Source of the DNA: Terfezia claveryi
Lineage: Eukaryota > Ascomycota > Pezizomycetes > Pezizales > Pezizaceae
Reading direction: 5' to 3'
DNA: 64,000 bases
NCBI GenBank assembly: GCA_015179025.1
Contig: WHUX01000068.1
Coordinates: 186,001 to 250,000, forward strand
The position numbers and the translations under genes are program-made. The notes below the pieces were generated by a model that did no database searches, was not told the DNA's origin, and worked only from the letters and a program-made list of their open reading frames with translations. Shown piece after piece: positions 1 to 11,720 of the stretch (position 1 is its first letter; each line of letters begins with the position of its first letter).

Positions 1-350
1 TATCAGGTTGTTACCCAAATAGGAAAACACTTCCCAATTAGGTGCATTGCAGTCTAATATATATTAATTAGGCAGCTCAAACTACAATGCTTTGTAGTTA
101 GGCTGACAAATAGGAAATAACTTAAATACATCCAATAATAATATATGAATGATATATAATAGAATATAATGGAAATGAGAACAGAAATATATACATGAGA
201 TCTAATGTCAGAGGCCACACACTTTAATACACCAATCTCTTTATCTACACTACCCTATCTGCATGGTTGATCAGGCCATATCAGTTAGCATTGTAGTAGA
301 GTATTGGTATTAGCCCTCGAAGAGGTAGGTCTCTTACCTGAGCCTTAACA
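1..350 (-). repeat. 3' LTR of chromovirus G1
   Basis: This 350-bp long terminal repeat matches 23146-23495 in length and over its whole span. It begins TATCAGG where the partner has TGTCAAG, and ends TTAACA where the partner has TTAATA, so each copy has lost one canonical terminal base by a transition. The window begins at its first base, so the outer target duplication cannot be checked. Orientation is minus, as the G1 pol ends at 612 and faces this repeat. Confidence 0.85.
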
Positions 351-611
351 TTACTCCCTATTACGAGACAACTGTCCTCAGCTGAACACAAGTCCTTCTG
401 ACCTTAAAGAAGAGGAGTGTTAGTAATAGCTTAGGTAACTGTAATAGCAGATATAATACCATTCTTAGTAAGATACCTCTCTCCCTATGGTATGGGTACC
501 ATAAGACTGGTGTGCCTACACATGTATGCCATAGCCATTAAAAACCAAACCTCTCACCAAAAAACCCATAGAGAAAAGGCGACGAGTAGGAGGGTAAAAG
601 GTACCATGTCT
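351..611 (-). other. 3' untranslated region of G1
   Basis: Non-coding stretch between the chromodomain stop and the 3' LTR. A diverged copy lies at about 13557-13810 inside element G3. I see no gene in it. Confidence 0.6.
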
Positions 612-3603
612 TCATCCATAAAGTAACTTAACATAGGTCTGAACCTCAGACGTCTCTTTTATTACATGGCTTATTGGGAATTTCTCTCGGTACTCTCTGA
701 GCTTCTCTAGACAATTATCTAACTTGTCAAAGGTTTCCCAAGTGTCTTCAAATTCCATATATCCTTCCCAACATATCCTATACTTAACCACTCCTCTATT
801 CTTATGAGAGTCTACAATGGATTCAACTTCGAAGATATCCGGTTCATCTTCGTCCATATCTTATAGCTCATCTTATTGTCTGAATGGCTTTAGGAGGATA
901 ACATGAACAATGTTGTGCAATCGGGTGCCTTATGGAACTTCGAGCCTATATGCATATGAACCAATAGCTTCAATGACCTTATAGGGTTCTATCTACTTGC
1001 TAGTAAGAGACCGGTTGTTCCCAGCTCGTATCTGTAGGTTCCGGTGGTCAACCAATACCCAATTATCAATAGCAAACCTGCGTGCTATTTCGAGGTGTAT
1101 AGCACTTCTTTTATGGTTGATTTGCTTGAGAGTATCATGAATTTGGTTGTGCACAGTTGTCATTCGGTCTAGCTATTCTTCTGCAGCGGGAGAGAAGAAT
1201 TTATGGTCATCTGAAAGGTGGATGGTATGAGGGTCGAAGCCATACAGACTTCAGTAAGGGGAGTATTTGTGGGTAGAGTGGGTAGTAGAATTATAGGCAA
1301 ACTCGGCTAAGAGTAGCCATCGTTTCCAATGAGCTTGTCTATCGTGACAGTAGATGCAGAGGTACTCCTTAAGTGTTTGGACTGCTCGTTCAGCAACTCC
1401 ATCAGTCTGAGCATGATAGGTAGTGGAGAGGCGGAGGGTTATGTTAAGCTTTTAGTTAAGCTCCTTGAGGAATCTAGAGGCAAATTGTGGACCACGGTTG
1501 GAGATGATGTGTTAACGAAGGCCATAGAGTCTCCATATCTCATTAATATAGGTATCAGCAACATCAGATGCTGTACATGTAGTTTTTGCCAGAATATAGT
1601 ATTGTACTTTAGTAAATCAGTCTGTTATAATGAGTATTATATTATAACCTTCTGACTCTGGTAGCTCACCAACAAAGTCCATAGCTATTTCCTCAAATGG
1701 TTATTCTCCAGTTGGCATCAGTACTAACTTCATTTGCCTACTATGCCTATCTGCTTTTACTTTTTGACACTTAGTATATCCTACCATATAGTTCACTATA
1801 TCTTCTTGCTACTTATCCTATGTAAAATTCCTTGATACTAGCTCTTGAGTATGATGTCTTCCCCAATGTCCTGCCACTTGACTATCATGATGCTGCTTCA
1901 GCACCTCTAACTTGAATTTGGGGGGTATGACTCATAATCCATCCTTCTTCTGCCATCCTGCTACATCTATCCCTTCCACTTCAATGTCTTCCGCTTCCTC
2001 TTTATCCTCTTCCTCTAGTACTATAAGCTGTCCTTCTTCGAAAAATCTAGCATCCATACCTGATTTCTCTTCTCCTAAATATCTAGATAGGCCATTAGGC
2101 TTACCCATCTTCGAACCAAGTCTGTAGTGAATATTGTATATGAACTCGGACATGTAGAGATACCAGGTAGCTTGATGGGAGTTGAGCTTCTGCTTGGTAT
2201 TGAAATATTGTAACCCTTGGTGGTCTGTATAGACGTTCACTGGAATGCTAACCAACTAATTATGCCACTTCCGAAAACAATCCACAATTGCAAACAATTC
2301 TTTGTTATGGATAGGCCAGTTACATTGAGCTGCGGAGAGGGTTTTTGCATGGTATTTGACGGGGTGAAGCTGCTTTCCTCTATTGACAATATGATATCAA
2401 GAAAGAATACTAGCACTAGCCTGATTGCTTGCATTAGTCTCTATAGTTGTCTCGAGTTGCCTGTCAAACTGTATAAGAATTAGTACTGTGAGGAATTATT
2501 CTCGGAGGTCTTCGAAGGCTTACTGTTGCTCATGCCCCCAACTAAAAGGAACATCTTTTGTTAAGTTGATTAACGGGCGTGCCTTTGCACTATAGTTAGC
2601 AATAAATTGACGGTAGTAATTAGCAAAGTCTAAGAATACTTGTACCTCTTTCTTCTTAATAGGAATAGGCCATTGTGACATAGTTTTGAGTTTGGAGGTG
2701 TCTATTCGGACTTGTTGACCATTGACAATATGACTGAGGAATAGGGTCTCTTAAACATGAAATTCGAACTTTTTGAGGTTAACTACTAGCCCATACTAAA
2801 TGCATTGCTGAAGAACTTTTTCGACTAGCTGCTGATGTTCTTCTTCTGTCTCACCTCCGTAGATGAGTATGTCATCCAAGTACTAGGTACAACTTTCCAT
2901 ATTCTTAAAAATCGTATCCATTATCTCTTGAAAAGTAGCCGGAGCATTAGTCAATATAAATGGCATAACAGTATACTCGAATAGTCCCTTTTTTGTTTTG
3001 AATGCTATCTTCCACTCATCTCCTGGTTCAATTCTGATAAGGTTATACCCATTTTTAAGGTCCAATTATATGAACCATTTACCTCCACAAGTTTTATTGA
3101 GTAACTCAGAGATAAGAGGGAGCGGGTATTTGTTTGGGATTGTAAGATGGTTGAGGGCTCGATAATCAACACAGAGCCTTAAGGATCCATCTTTCTTTTG
3201 AACAAAGAAAATAGGAGCACTAGCGGAGGAGCGTGAGTATCGAACTTTCATTGTAGGCAGATTTTCATTAAGGTACTTCTGGAGAGCTTCATCTTCTTCC
3301 CATGTAGTCTTATAGATAGCCCCGAATGGTATCTTTACATTTGGGTTTTGGAAAGGGATTTCATAGTCCTATGGCTTGTGTTCAGGGAGTTTAGCTACCT
3401 GTTCTGCAGTAAAGCAATGTACGTAATGAGAGTATCGTTCACTTGCGTTAATAATAAGCACAATTTCGCCATCCTCTAGTGGCTCTTCAACTTCAAGAAC
3501 AGAAACAGTAGGAATCCATCTAACAGAACACAGAATAATCAAACCTGTAGAAATCTGTCTTAGGCACCTGTCCTGAATATCTACTAAAAATCCATTCTCT
3601 ATT
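612..3603 (-). pseudogene. G1 pol: reverse transcriptase, RNase H, integrase, chromodomain (decayed)
   Basis: Larger part of the G1 polyprotein, read right to left. Reverse transcriptase lies at about 3300-2490 with the active-site motif [10 protein letters not shown] near 2870. Next comes a weak RNase H (about 2450-2000). The integrase at about 1890-900 has an HHCC zinc finger, then catalytic blocks with MDFVGELPES, an aspartate block with NRGPQF, and a glutamate block with AQTDGVAERA. A C-terminal chromodomain (857-612) carries the aromatic residues typical of chromodomains. In-frame TAG and TAA codons break the frame many times, several at positions where relatives keep tryptophan or glutamine. 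Chromodomain-bearing Ty3/gypsy elements are chromoviruses, whose integrase tail is thought to steer insertion to marked chromatin. The frame is cut at 3603/9450 by the copia insertion. It is a dead element. Confidence 0.9.
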
Positions 3604-3608
3604 AACTA
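3604..3608. other. Target-site duplication of copia element (left)
   Basis: AACTA directly before the left LTR, repeated exactly at 9445-9449 after the right LTR. Confidence 0.9.
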
Positions 3609-4248
3609 TATTGAAAGGTTACTATGAGCGGAGGTATCGCGGTAGTAATTACGGAGGTAGTAGCGGTGGACAGTGGTGCTATTAAGCAGAGAGTGCGAGC
3701 GAGCAGAAGTGCGAGAGAGCAGATGGTTGAACTATGTCGAGAGTAGACAGTCTATAGAGTCTTATCGAGAAGTGTGTAGAACTAGATACAGGTGTAGGAA
3801 GCTCGTATATAATGGTACGAGTTGAGGGTAAAGATCTAGTAAGAAAGTCTAAGTTACATAACCTAAGAATAGTATATCGTGTATATGTAAATGAAGAAAT
3901 ACATAGAGGTGTGCGACTGAGACAGTAATATGAGTCAACGAATATAATAGAAAGTCATAGAAGAGATGATCGTTGAGTCATGACAACTAAGACAAGTAAG
4001 CAGTAACCTTAAGTAGTAAAGCAGCATCATGCAACGATAATAGATACTAAGTTAGGAAAGTAAGCAGAGATAATAAGAACATGTGAACGACATGTGAACA
4101 CATGTGAAAGAAATAATACAGAAGTCCTTAATCGGGTAGCAAGTGTCCATATTGGGTATCAGCATGATGTGGAAATAATCATAAGAGAGAACGATGTATT
4201 GTATGGAAAAGACTTAACTATATCGAAAAGAAATGATTATTTTCAACA
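3609..4248 (-). repeat. Copia 3' LTR
   Basis: 640 bp, 99% identical to 8805-9444. In element orientation it begins TGTTGAAA and ends TTTCAATA; the last two bases would canonically be CA, and both LTRs share this TA ending. Confidence 0.95.
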
Positions 4249-4261
4249 CCCCTTCTCACTT
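4249..4261 (-). promoter_or_regulatory. Copia polypurine tract
   Basis: In element orientation AAGTGAGAAGGGG directly abuts the 3' LTR, the expected position for the plus-strand primer of an LTR retrotransposon. Confidence 0.75.
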
Positions 4262-4262
4262 G

Positions 4263-7200
4263 TTATCCCATGATTAATCCTTTGAGATAGGAGAACCGTG
4301 GACCAGGAAAGGCCTTTGTGCATATGTCCGCTGGATTGTGTTCACCAGGAATGTGCAATAGCGTGATAGTGCCGGAGTTAACGAGTTCGCGGATGAAGTG
4401 GTAAGCAACGTCGATATGCTTTGACTTATCGGAGATTCGAGGATTATGAGACAGGTCGATAGGGCCGTTATTGTCACAAGAGAGGGCAGAGGGAATATCT
4501 TTGATAGAGAGCTCACTTAGTGCATTCTGAAGCCAAATTTGTTGTTTAGCAGCAGTAGAACCAGCAATGTATTCTGCTTCAGTAGTGGAGGTTGTCACGC
4601 ATTTTTGTTTTTGTGATCTCCAGCAGATGGTACAAGAGGCGAGCTTGAAGATATATCCTGAGGTCGACCGTCAAGTGTCACGACATCCAGCGAAGTCTGA
4701 ATCAGTAAATCCTTCGAGTGAAAGAGGTTGTCCGAGTTTGTAGGTCAAGGTAAGATCGCGAGTACCCTTAAGGTAGCATAGGACTCGTTTAACTGCTCCG
4801 AGGTGATCCTTCGATGGTTTGTGAGAGAATTGTGAGAGAAGAGTTACAGAGTAAGCCAGGTCAGGACGTGTTCCAATAACTGCATACATGAGTGATCCAA
4901 CGATTTGTTGATAGAGGGAGATGTCAGTAACCTCATCTTCATCTGTGCATTGTCGAAGAATATGGTTCGAATCAAGAGGAAGAGTGACGGGGTTGCAGTC
5001 CATCATACCGAAACGTTCGAGAATCTTGTCGATATAGGAGGATTGGGATAGTGTGATACTGTGCTTAGAGTACTCAATTCGAATTCCTAGAAGCCAATGT
5101 AAGCTACCCATATCAGTTAACTTAAACTCTCGTTTGAGTAACTGTTTGGTAGACTTCATAATGGCTGAGTCTTTATATCCGAATAAAGTAATGTCGTCGA
5201 CATAAAGGGTGAGTATGATTGTGCCAGACTTATGGACGAAGACGCAGGGGTCAAAGGCACAAGCAGAGAAACCTATTGTCAGAGGAAAGATGTTAATCGT
5301 CCATACCACTGACGAGGAGACTGCTTTAATCCATAAATGGATCGGTTAAGTTTAGCACACATGCCGTCAATCCGGGTGCCTTCCGGGAGTTGCATGTAGA
5401 TAATTTCATTCAAAGAGCCATAAAGAAAGGCTGCTTTGATATCCATTTGTCGAGGTTCCCATTGGAAGTGGGCAGATAAAGCGATAAGGAGGCGGAGAGA
5501 GTCGTATCGGACGACAGGAGAGAAGATTTCATCAAAGTCTGTACCGGGTTGTTGAGAGAAACCTTGAGCAACTAGACGAGCCTTGTACCGATCGATATTC
5601 CCATTAGCATCTCGCTTAATCTTAAATACCCACTTGCTTCCAATAATATTCCTATCTTGTGGTGTTGGAACCACTTTCCAAACATCTTGATCCTTCATAG
5701 CTTCTAACTCTTCGTTCATAGCCTTTCTCCATTTTTCTTCATCAGGTGAGTTAACAGCCTGTTTAAAGGTTCGAGGTTCATCACCATGTTGTAAGACTAA
5801 AGCGATCAACACTTTATCTTCTTCGTTATCCTCATCAAAGACTTCGGGAGGGTCTTCGATTAATCTAGAACGACCATCAAACTGTATCTTTGTACCAATT
5901 ATGGGGACGATAGGAGCTTGTGCAGTTCCGAATTTGATTGGTTTAAAAACAGCTCGACCTGCCTTGGTAATGGTTGTAGGTCTAACTATTTTTCCGCTAA
6001 CGATTCGGGTAAAGTTTCCATCGTTAGAGTCATCGGGTAAAGATTGTCGAAGGTCTTGAGGAAGTGAAGTAAGTGATGAATATTCATCTCGATTTTGAGG
6101 TGGAGGAGGTAAGTGAACTTGTGGAGTGGGTTTGGATATAGGTCCAGGAGCTGGTAGAGGAGGTGATGACGTTGCAGTTGATGTTGGAGGAATAGGTGGT
6201 GAGGAAGTAGTTGTATCCGATGTTGTTTCAGTCGGATGGGAAAGGGTCATACCAGGGAACCATGCTTTATGAACGAGTGGGTGTCCCTTGAAATACCATT
6301 CTTCTGCTTGTTTTGGATTTCGTATACACCATTGTTGCCAGAGATATTCGTTTGGGAATTCTGTGCTAGTGTATGGGATTACTTCAAGTGGAGAAGTAGG
6401 AGGAGAAGCAGTATTCGTAGTTGGTGACCGTGATGGATTAGTCGAGTTAGGTGTAGGTAGAGGTACCCCTTCTGGAGTTGTACTCGGTCCGAAAATGACA
6501 TCTTGTGCTCGAACTGTATAAGTATGCTTTCTAGAAGGTACATGGACCTTATAGATAGCTGTGCTATTAGTGTAACCAATGAATATACCTTTTTCAGCCC
6601 GTGGTAGGAGTTTACTGCCTGCAGGTCGTCGTTCCTCAGGTATGTGTATATAACATTCCTTACCGAAGGGTTGAAGGTGAGAGATGGTAGGTTTATTGCC
6701 GTGAAAGACCTCGTAGGGAGTCTTCCCTTTGACAGCACTATGAGGTGACCGATTTCGAAGATAGGTCGAAGTTGAGCATGCTTCAGCCCAGAATCTTTTG
6801 TCCATATTTGTCAACATAGCCCTCATCATGTTCTGTATTGTTTGGTTGAAGCGTTCAGCTACACCATTAGATTCATGAGAGTAAGGGGGCGTTAGTTCAT
6901 GCACGATGCCTTTTGACTTAAAGAACTGTTCAAGATCTTTGTTAACATACTCTCCACCATTGTCAGTATGAAACCGTTTAACATGGTGTGACATTTGCTT
7001 TTCAACCAAGGTAACAAAGTCTTGGATTGATTTGGTTGAGTCGGATTTCTGTTTAAGGAAGTAGACCCAAGAAGTACGAGAGTAGTCATCAATAAGTGTA
7101 ATGAAGTAGATTGCTCCACCAAAAGAGGGTGTGGGGAGTTTACCACTAAGATCTGAGTGAATGAGTTCGAGAATATTGGAGGCACGAGATGTTGTAGACT

Positions 7201-8727
7201 TAGGGACAGAGTGAGTAGATTTGGCGAGTATGCATGGCTCGCAATGATAGTTATCAGGGGGTGTTGGAAGAATATCACCGTCAGAGTAGAGTTCTTTATG
7301 TTTGAGGACAGTAATGGCTTGATGACCGAATGACTGATGCCAGTGATCGATTGTTTTTCGAGAGGAAGAAACCAATGCCTTTTCATTTGACTCAATAATA
7401 AACGGGAGACTTCCAACAAATTCCACCATAAATAACACAGAATCATTGCCTTTCTTCGTAACATGAAACCTAGAGTCCGTAGAAAAAGTGGAAAGACGAG
7501 ATCGAACAGCATTCCAAGAAAACAGTGAGTGACCAAGAGAAGGAACATATCGAACATTGACAAGACGAACAGTGGAAGTAGAGCTGTTAGGGAGTAGACA
7601 GTTAAGAAGGACTGTCCCTTTTCCTTTAGCTTCGAGGAGATTATTGCCAGCTCCTTCTACAGTTCCACTATCCTCTGAAAAGTTCTCGAAGTGTCCTATG
7701 TCGTTGGTCATGTGAGCACTGCACGCTGTATCGAATTTCCAGATAGTTTTTCGGGATGGGTTACTGACGCTGAGAGCCTCGTCCTTAGAGCTACCAGAGC
7801 TGCCAACGATAAGAGCCTGTTCCTTCTTGTCTTCCTTCTTTTTATCCTTCTTCTTATCCTCGTTTGACTTCTTCAACTTCTGGCATTTCTGCCATGTGTG
7901 ACCTGTATATTTGCCGAGTTGATGCTTTTTGCAATAGGTGCATTCCACATCGGAGTCCTTGTTCTGTTGTTGTGATTGCTGCTGTTGAGGCTTGCCTTTC
8001 TTCTTGAAGGAGGCAGAGAGAGCAGTGTCCCGTTTTTCGATTTCGGAACCAACAGAGAGGAGTCGTAATTTTGCATCAGCATATGTAAGGTCGGACTTAG
8101 TTGAGAGGTTGTCGACTATATTGGAGTGATGTTCGACGAGGAAGGAGAGAAGAATATCCCTTTTGGCTTCGTCCTTATCAAGGAAAGTGCGGAGGGATTT
8201 GCGATATTCATCTGAAGAGCCAGTGAGAGAGTAAAGTCGAGACCACTCAGTCTCATATTGCTCAATGAAGTCGGCGAAGGAGGTAGTAGGAGTGTAGGTT
8301 GAGGCTAGAGTGAAGAGTGTGCGCAGTTGGTGTACGAAAGAGAATGGGGTATCACGGTAATACTGGTCTTTGAGATGAGTCCAGATTTCGTATGGTGAAT
8401 CAAACTTGGAGACGACCTTCAGTATAGGTTTGCTGATAACCTGTATTAGCATGAGGATAGCTTGATTTTCCATAGCTGCGAAGAGTTCTTTCTCTTCTTG
8501 TGTCACATCTGTCGCAGGTTTAAGTCCTTCAATAACAAGTTCCTTACAACCCATGCCTCTCATAATCATCTTGACAGTATCAGCCCAGTCTTCATAGTTG
8601 TCTTTGCCGGTAAGTGACTCAATATTATCGAGTTTGACTGGAATAGGCTTGAAGTCTTTCGGTGGTCGGAAGATAGAAGGTACAGCCTTTCCTTTACCGC
8701 CAAACTAGAACCTGAACCGGATGCCAT
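4263..8727 (-). pseudogene. Copia gag-pol polyprotein with two frameshifts and one stop
   Basis: The likely start is the ATG at 8727. A one-base loss near 8703 precedes a 1096-codon open stretch (8569-5279). Gag is followed by a CCHC-like zinc knuckle (CTYCKKH...H...C, about 7945). The aspartic protease core DTACSAH lies near 7729. The integrase has LIDDYS near 7090, HTDNGGEY near 6960 and a downstream SHESNGVAERF glutamate block. A proline/serine/threonine-rich linker precedes the reverse transcriptase. The RT runs past a second single-base shift near 5290 into 5309-4671, with the catalytic YVDD near 5205. The RNase H (TTSTTEAEYIAGS, 4598-4263) follows a TGA that reads as arginine CGA in relatives. 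Domain order PR-IN-RT-RH is diagnostic of Ty1/copia. About 1490 codons in all, a normal length. Confidence 0.95.
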
Positions 8728-8792
8728 GGTATAGATATATGTGGGAGGGAAGATGAATGTAAGAAAGTTATCGAGTTGTCCTGAGCTATTCC

Positions 8793-8804
8793 GGGCTCAT
8801 AACC
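8793..8804 (-). promoter_or_regulatory. Copia primer-binding site, half-tRNA initiator-Met type
   Basis: Immediately inside the 5' LTR the element reads GGTTATGAGCCC. Its complement, GGGCTCATAACC, has the CAT anticodon in its middle and resembles the anticodon arm of initiator tRNA-Met. Copia-class elements are known to prime from an internally cut initiator tRNA-Met, so the match fits. Its exact abutment to the LTR also fixes the LTR boundary. Confidence 0.8.
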
Positions 8805-9444
8805 TATTGAAAGGTTACTATGAGCGGAGGTATCGCGGTAGTAATTACGGAGGTAGTAGCGGTGGACAGTGGTGCTATTAAGCAGAGAGTGCGAGCGAGC
8901 AGAAGTGCGAGAGAGCAGATGGTTGAACTATGTCGAGAGTAGACAGTCTATAGAGTCTTATCGAGAAGTGTGTAGAACTAGATACAGGTGTAGGAAGCTC
9001 GTATATAATGGTACGAGTTGAGGGTAAAGATCTAGTAAGAAAGTCTAAGTTACATAACCTAAGAATAGTATATCGTGTATATGTAAATAAAGAAATACAT
9101 AGAAGTGTGCGACTGAGACAGTAATATGAGTCAACGAATATAATAGAAAGTCATAGAAGAGATGATCGTTGAGTCATGACAACTGAGACAAGTAAGCAGT
9201 AACCTTAAGTAGTAAAGCAGCATCATGCAACGATAATAGATACTAAGTTAGGAAAGTAAGCAGAGATAATAAGAACATGTGAACGACATGTGAACACATG
9301 TGAAAGAAATAATACAGAAGTCCTTAATCGGGTAGCAAGTGTCCATATTGGGTATCAGCATAATGTGGAAATAATCGTAAGAGAGAACGATGTATTGTAT
9401 GGAAAAGACTTAACTATATCGAAAAGAAATGATTATTTTCAACA
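8805..9444 (-). repeat. Copia 5' LTR
   Basis: 640 bp direct repeat of 3609-4248. It should hold the element promoter; I did not find a convincing TATA box. It is followed by the right-hand AACTA target duplication at 9445-9449. Confidence 0.95.
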
Positions 9445-9449
9445 AACTA

Positions 9450-9701
9450 AGATAAACCCAAAATAACATTCTTCTTCCCAATATCTAAAACTTCGGCATC
9501 CATTCTGAACTTATCCAAAAAACAAGAGGAGGAATCCAACATATCAAACCTAGTATTAACCACGTATTTTCCTCTAGAAATTCGGGATCTATCTCCATGT
9601 CTAACTTTAACTTCCCTGGCTCTTTTCCAAATTCTCAACTTAACTACCAACCTTTTTCCAATGACTGGAGCACTAGCTCCAAAGTCTACCACTGCTTCAA
9701 T
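9450..9701 (-). pseudogene. G1 aspartic protease segment
   Basis: Minus-strand frame with the retropepsin core VDFGASAPVIG near 9680 and the closing VILGLS near 9455. It continues across the copia insertion into the pol at 3603: after removing copia and one copy of AACTA the frame reads on, with one TAG where tryptophan is expected. On its other side it is cut by the inverted-repeat element at 9702. It processed the G1 polyprotein when active. Confidence 0.85.
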
Positions 9702-10439
9702 ATCAGCAAAAAAAAATTTGCATCAGGATGCACGATATCTTCATATGTATCAGGTCACTTCCCATTATTTAGGTGGTTGTGTCCTGTACTTCCTGTCAGC
9801 CAGTTTGCATCCCGTGCTTCTTGTACCTTCTGTTAGTGAGGTTGCGTCCTCTGTCTTGAACGTTGCATCTTCAGGTTGCATCTCGTGCTTCCTATTAGCA
9901 AGGCTATGTCCTCTACTATTCATATATTCACAGCCTCTATATATGTATGAGTTTATGCATTCGCAGCCTCTGACTATGTATGTATTTATACATATTTGGG
10001 GAGGCCACAAATGTATGAATTAAAGGCTGTGAATGCACATATACTTAGGGCACGAAAACATGAATTCAATACATGATAAATCCCATGTTTAAATGTACTA
10101 CATCCAACTATTTCCCCCTCCGTACTAGATTGTTCACATAAGTAGAGGAGCTCTATTCGACACCATCTATAGAGCAGGTTCTTAGACAACGCTATGCAGG
10201 TTCTAAGACAGCACACAGAACAAGTTCTATGACACATTAAGGGGCTAGGGGATCTCTAAGCTAGACTAGCAAATCCCCTATTTCAAAAGTGTGGCCGCCT
10301 GAGACTTAGAGGTTTTTTCCTGTTATTCCTTCCTAAGGCCACCGTACCATCATAGGGAGCTTGTTACGATGCTGATTTGTAGTTTCGTGAATGCGGACAT
10401 CGAGGTTGATATGGTCATTGATATTGAAGGCTCAGTAGG

Positions 10440-11235
10440 CAGCTCTGCACGCGGATATCTAGGCTGGTTTGCTCACTAGATTCTAGGCTCATTTATACAG
10501 TGATTTCTAAGCTAATTTGCTCGATCAATTTCAGACTTATTTGCTCGCACAATTCCAGTCCCATTTGCTCGCTCGATTCTAGGCTCATTTGCTCGCTCGA
10601 TTCCAGGCTCATTTGCTAGCTCATATCTAAGCTGATTTGCTCACTCAATTCCAGGCTGATTTGCTCGCTCAATTCCAGGCTGATTTGCTCGCTCATATCC
10701 AGGCTGAATAGCTCGCTCGATTCCAGGCTGATTTGCTCGCTCAATTCTAGGCTGATTTGCTCGCTCATATCCAGGCTGATTTGGTCGCTAGATTCCAGGC
10801 TCATTTGCTCACTCATATCCAGGCTGATTTGCTCGCTCGATTCCAGGCTGATTTGCTTGCTCAATTCCAGGCTGATTTGCTTGCTCGATTCTAGGCTGAT
10901 TTGCTCACTCGATTCTAGGCTCATTTGCTCACTCAATTCCAGTTGATTTGCTCGCTCGATTCCAGGCTGATTTGCTTGCTCAATTCCAGGCTGATTTGCT
11001 CGCTTGATTCTAGGCTCATTTACTTGCTCGATTCCAGGCTCATTTGCTCGCTCGATTCCAGGCTGATTTGCTCGCTTTGCACGCTGATTTCTAGGTCGAT
11101 TTGCACGGTGGTTTCCAGGCTGATTTGTATCGGTGATTTCTAGGTCGATTTGCATAGGAGATTTCGGGCTGATTTGCATGCTGATTTCTAGGTCGATTTG
11201 CCCGGTGGATTCTGGGCTGATTTGCACAGTGATAT
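10440..11235. repeat. 24-bp minisatellite array, copy A1
   Basis: About 30 imperfect units of 24 bp, for example GATTCCAGGCTGATTTGC followed by TCGCTC. The unit length is a multiple of three and lacks stops in several frames, so long open stretches appear on both strands (203 codons on minus). I regard these as by-products. The flanks match those of the array at 48986-50292, so the array travels with its surroundings. Confidence 0.9.
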
Positions 11236-11446
11236 GGCACTGATTTGGGCAATGATTTTGGTTTTACGCATGTTTAGCTAGCTAGTTTTAGAGATATTAT
11301 CAGAATCAATTACATTTTTGGAAATACATAGAATGCAGGTATCAAGCACGATCGCAAGGCCGCGCCTATACTAGCCGACTATTTGCGTCAGATGGTGAAC
11401 TTAAACATAGTAAGATTTTGTATGTGTCAGGAAGAACAATACTTCA

Positions 11447-11630
11447 TGTGCATATAATATAATAGGTGCGTGTCATGAAATATGGATTTAAATTAGCTGC
11501 GCAGTATAAGTATTATAAGATAGGTGTATATCAGGAAATATAGATTAAAATTAGTTGCATAGGGAAAGTATTATAAAATAATTGTGTGTCAGGAAATATT
11601 AATTTAAATGATTTGCGTCAGGACGGAGCG
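11447..11630. repeat. Three tandem copies of a unit of about 60 bp
   Basis: Three diverged units each hold a TGTCA(G/T)GAAATAT core, an AT-rich middle and a TATTATAA end. They lie in the right subterminal part of T1. Confidence 0.6.
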
Positions 11631-11720
11631 CATAGCTATAGTTAGCTTCTGAATCTCGAGTTTTATAAAAGAGCTTCATGTGCTTCCGAAGTACTTGACG
11701 CAAACTTTTTTTTTGCTGAT

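Larger units (their letters stand above)
3609..9444 (-). mobile_element. Full-length Ty1/copia retrotransposon, young
   Basis: Complete copia element of 5836 bp with two 640-bp LTRs, a primer site, a polypurine tract and one gag-pol frame. It is flanked by a perfect 5-bp target duplication (AACTA). I count five differences between the two LTRs, all A/G transitions (about 0.8%), so insertion was recent compared with the surrounding decay. It sits inside the G1 chromovirus between the protease and the reverse transcriptase. The frame carries only a few lesions: single-base shifts near 8703 and 5290 and one TGA near 4671. This copy is therefore probably unable to move by itself. Confidence 0.95.
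9702..11720. mobile_element. Non-autonomous inverted-repeat element T1 carrying a minisatellite
   Basis: Terminal inverted repeats of about 25 bp bound this segment: 9702-9725 begins ATCAGC, nine A, TTTGCATCA, and 11696-11720 is its complement with one extra base and one transition. It lies exactly between the zinc-knuckle side and protease side of G1, so it is an insertion. Near the left end GTTGC(A/G)TC recurs several times (about 9790-9890) and near the right end TTTGCGTC recurs, like subterminal motifs bound by transposases. I see no transposase frame and no clear target duplication. The interior holds a 24-bp tandem array. Confidence 0.65.

Noticed and set aside
10616..11227. 203-codon minus-strand frame
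   Set aside because: It is the complement of the 24-bp minisatellite, whose unit length is a multiple of three.
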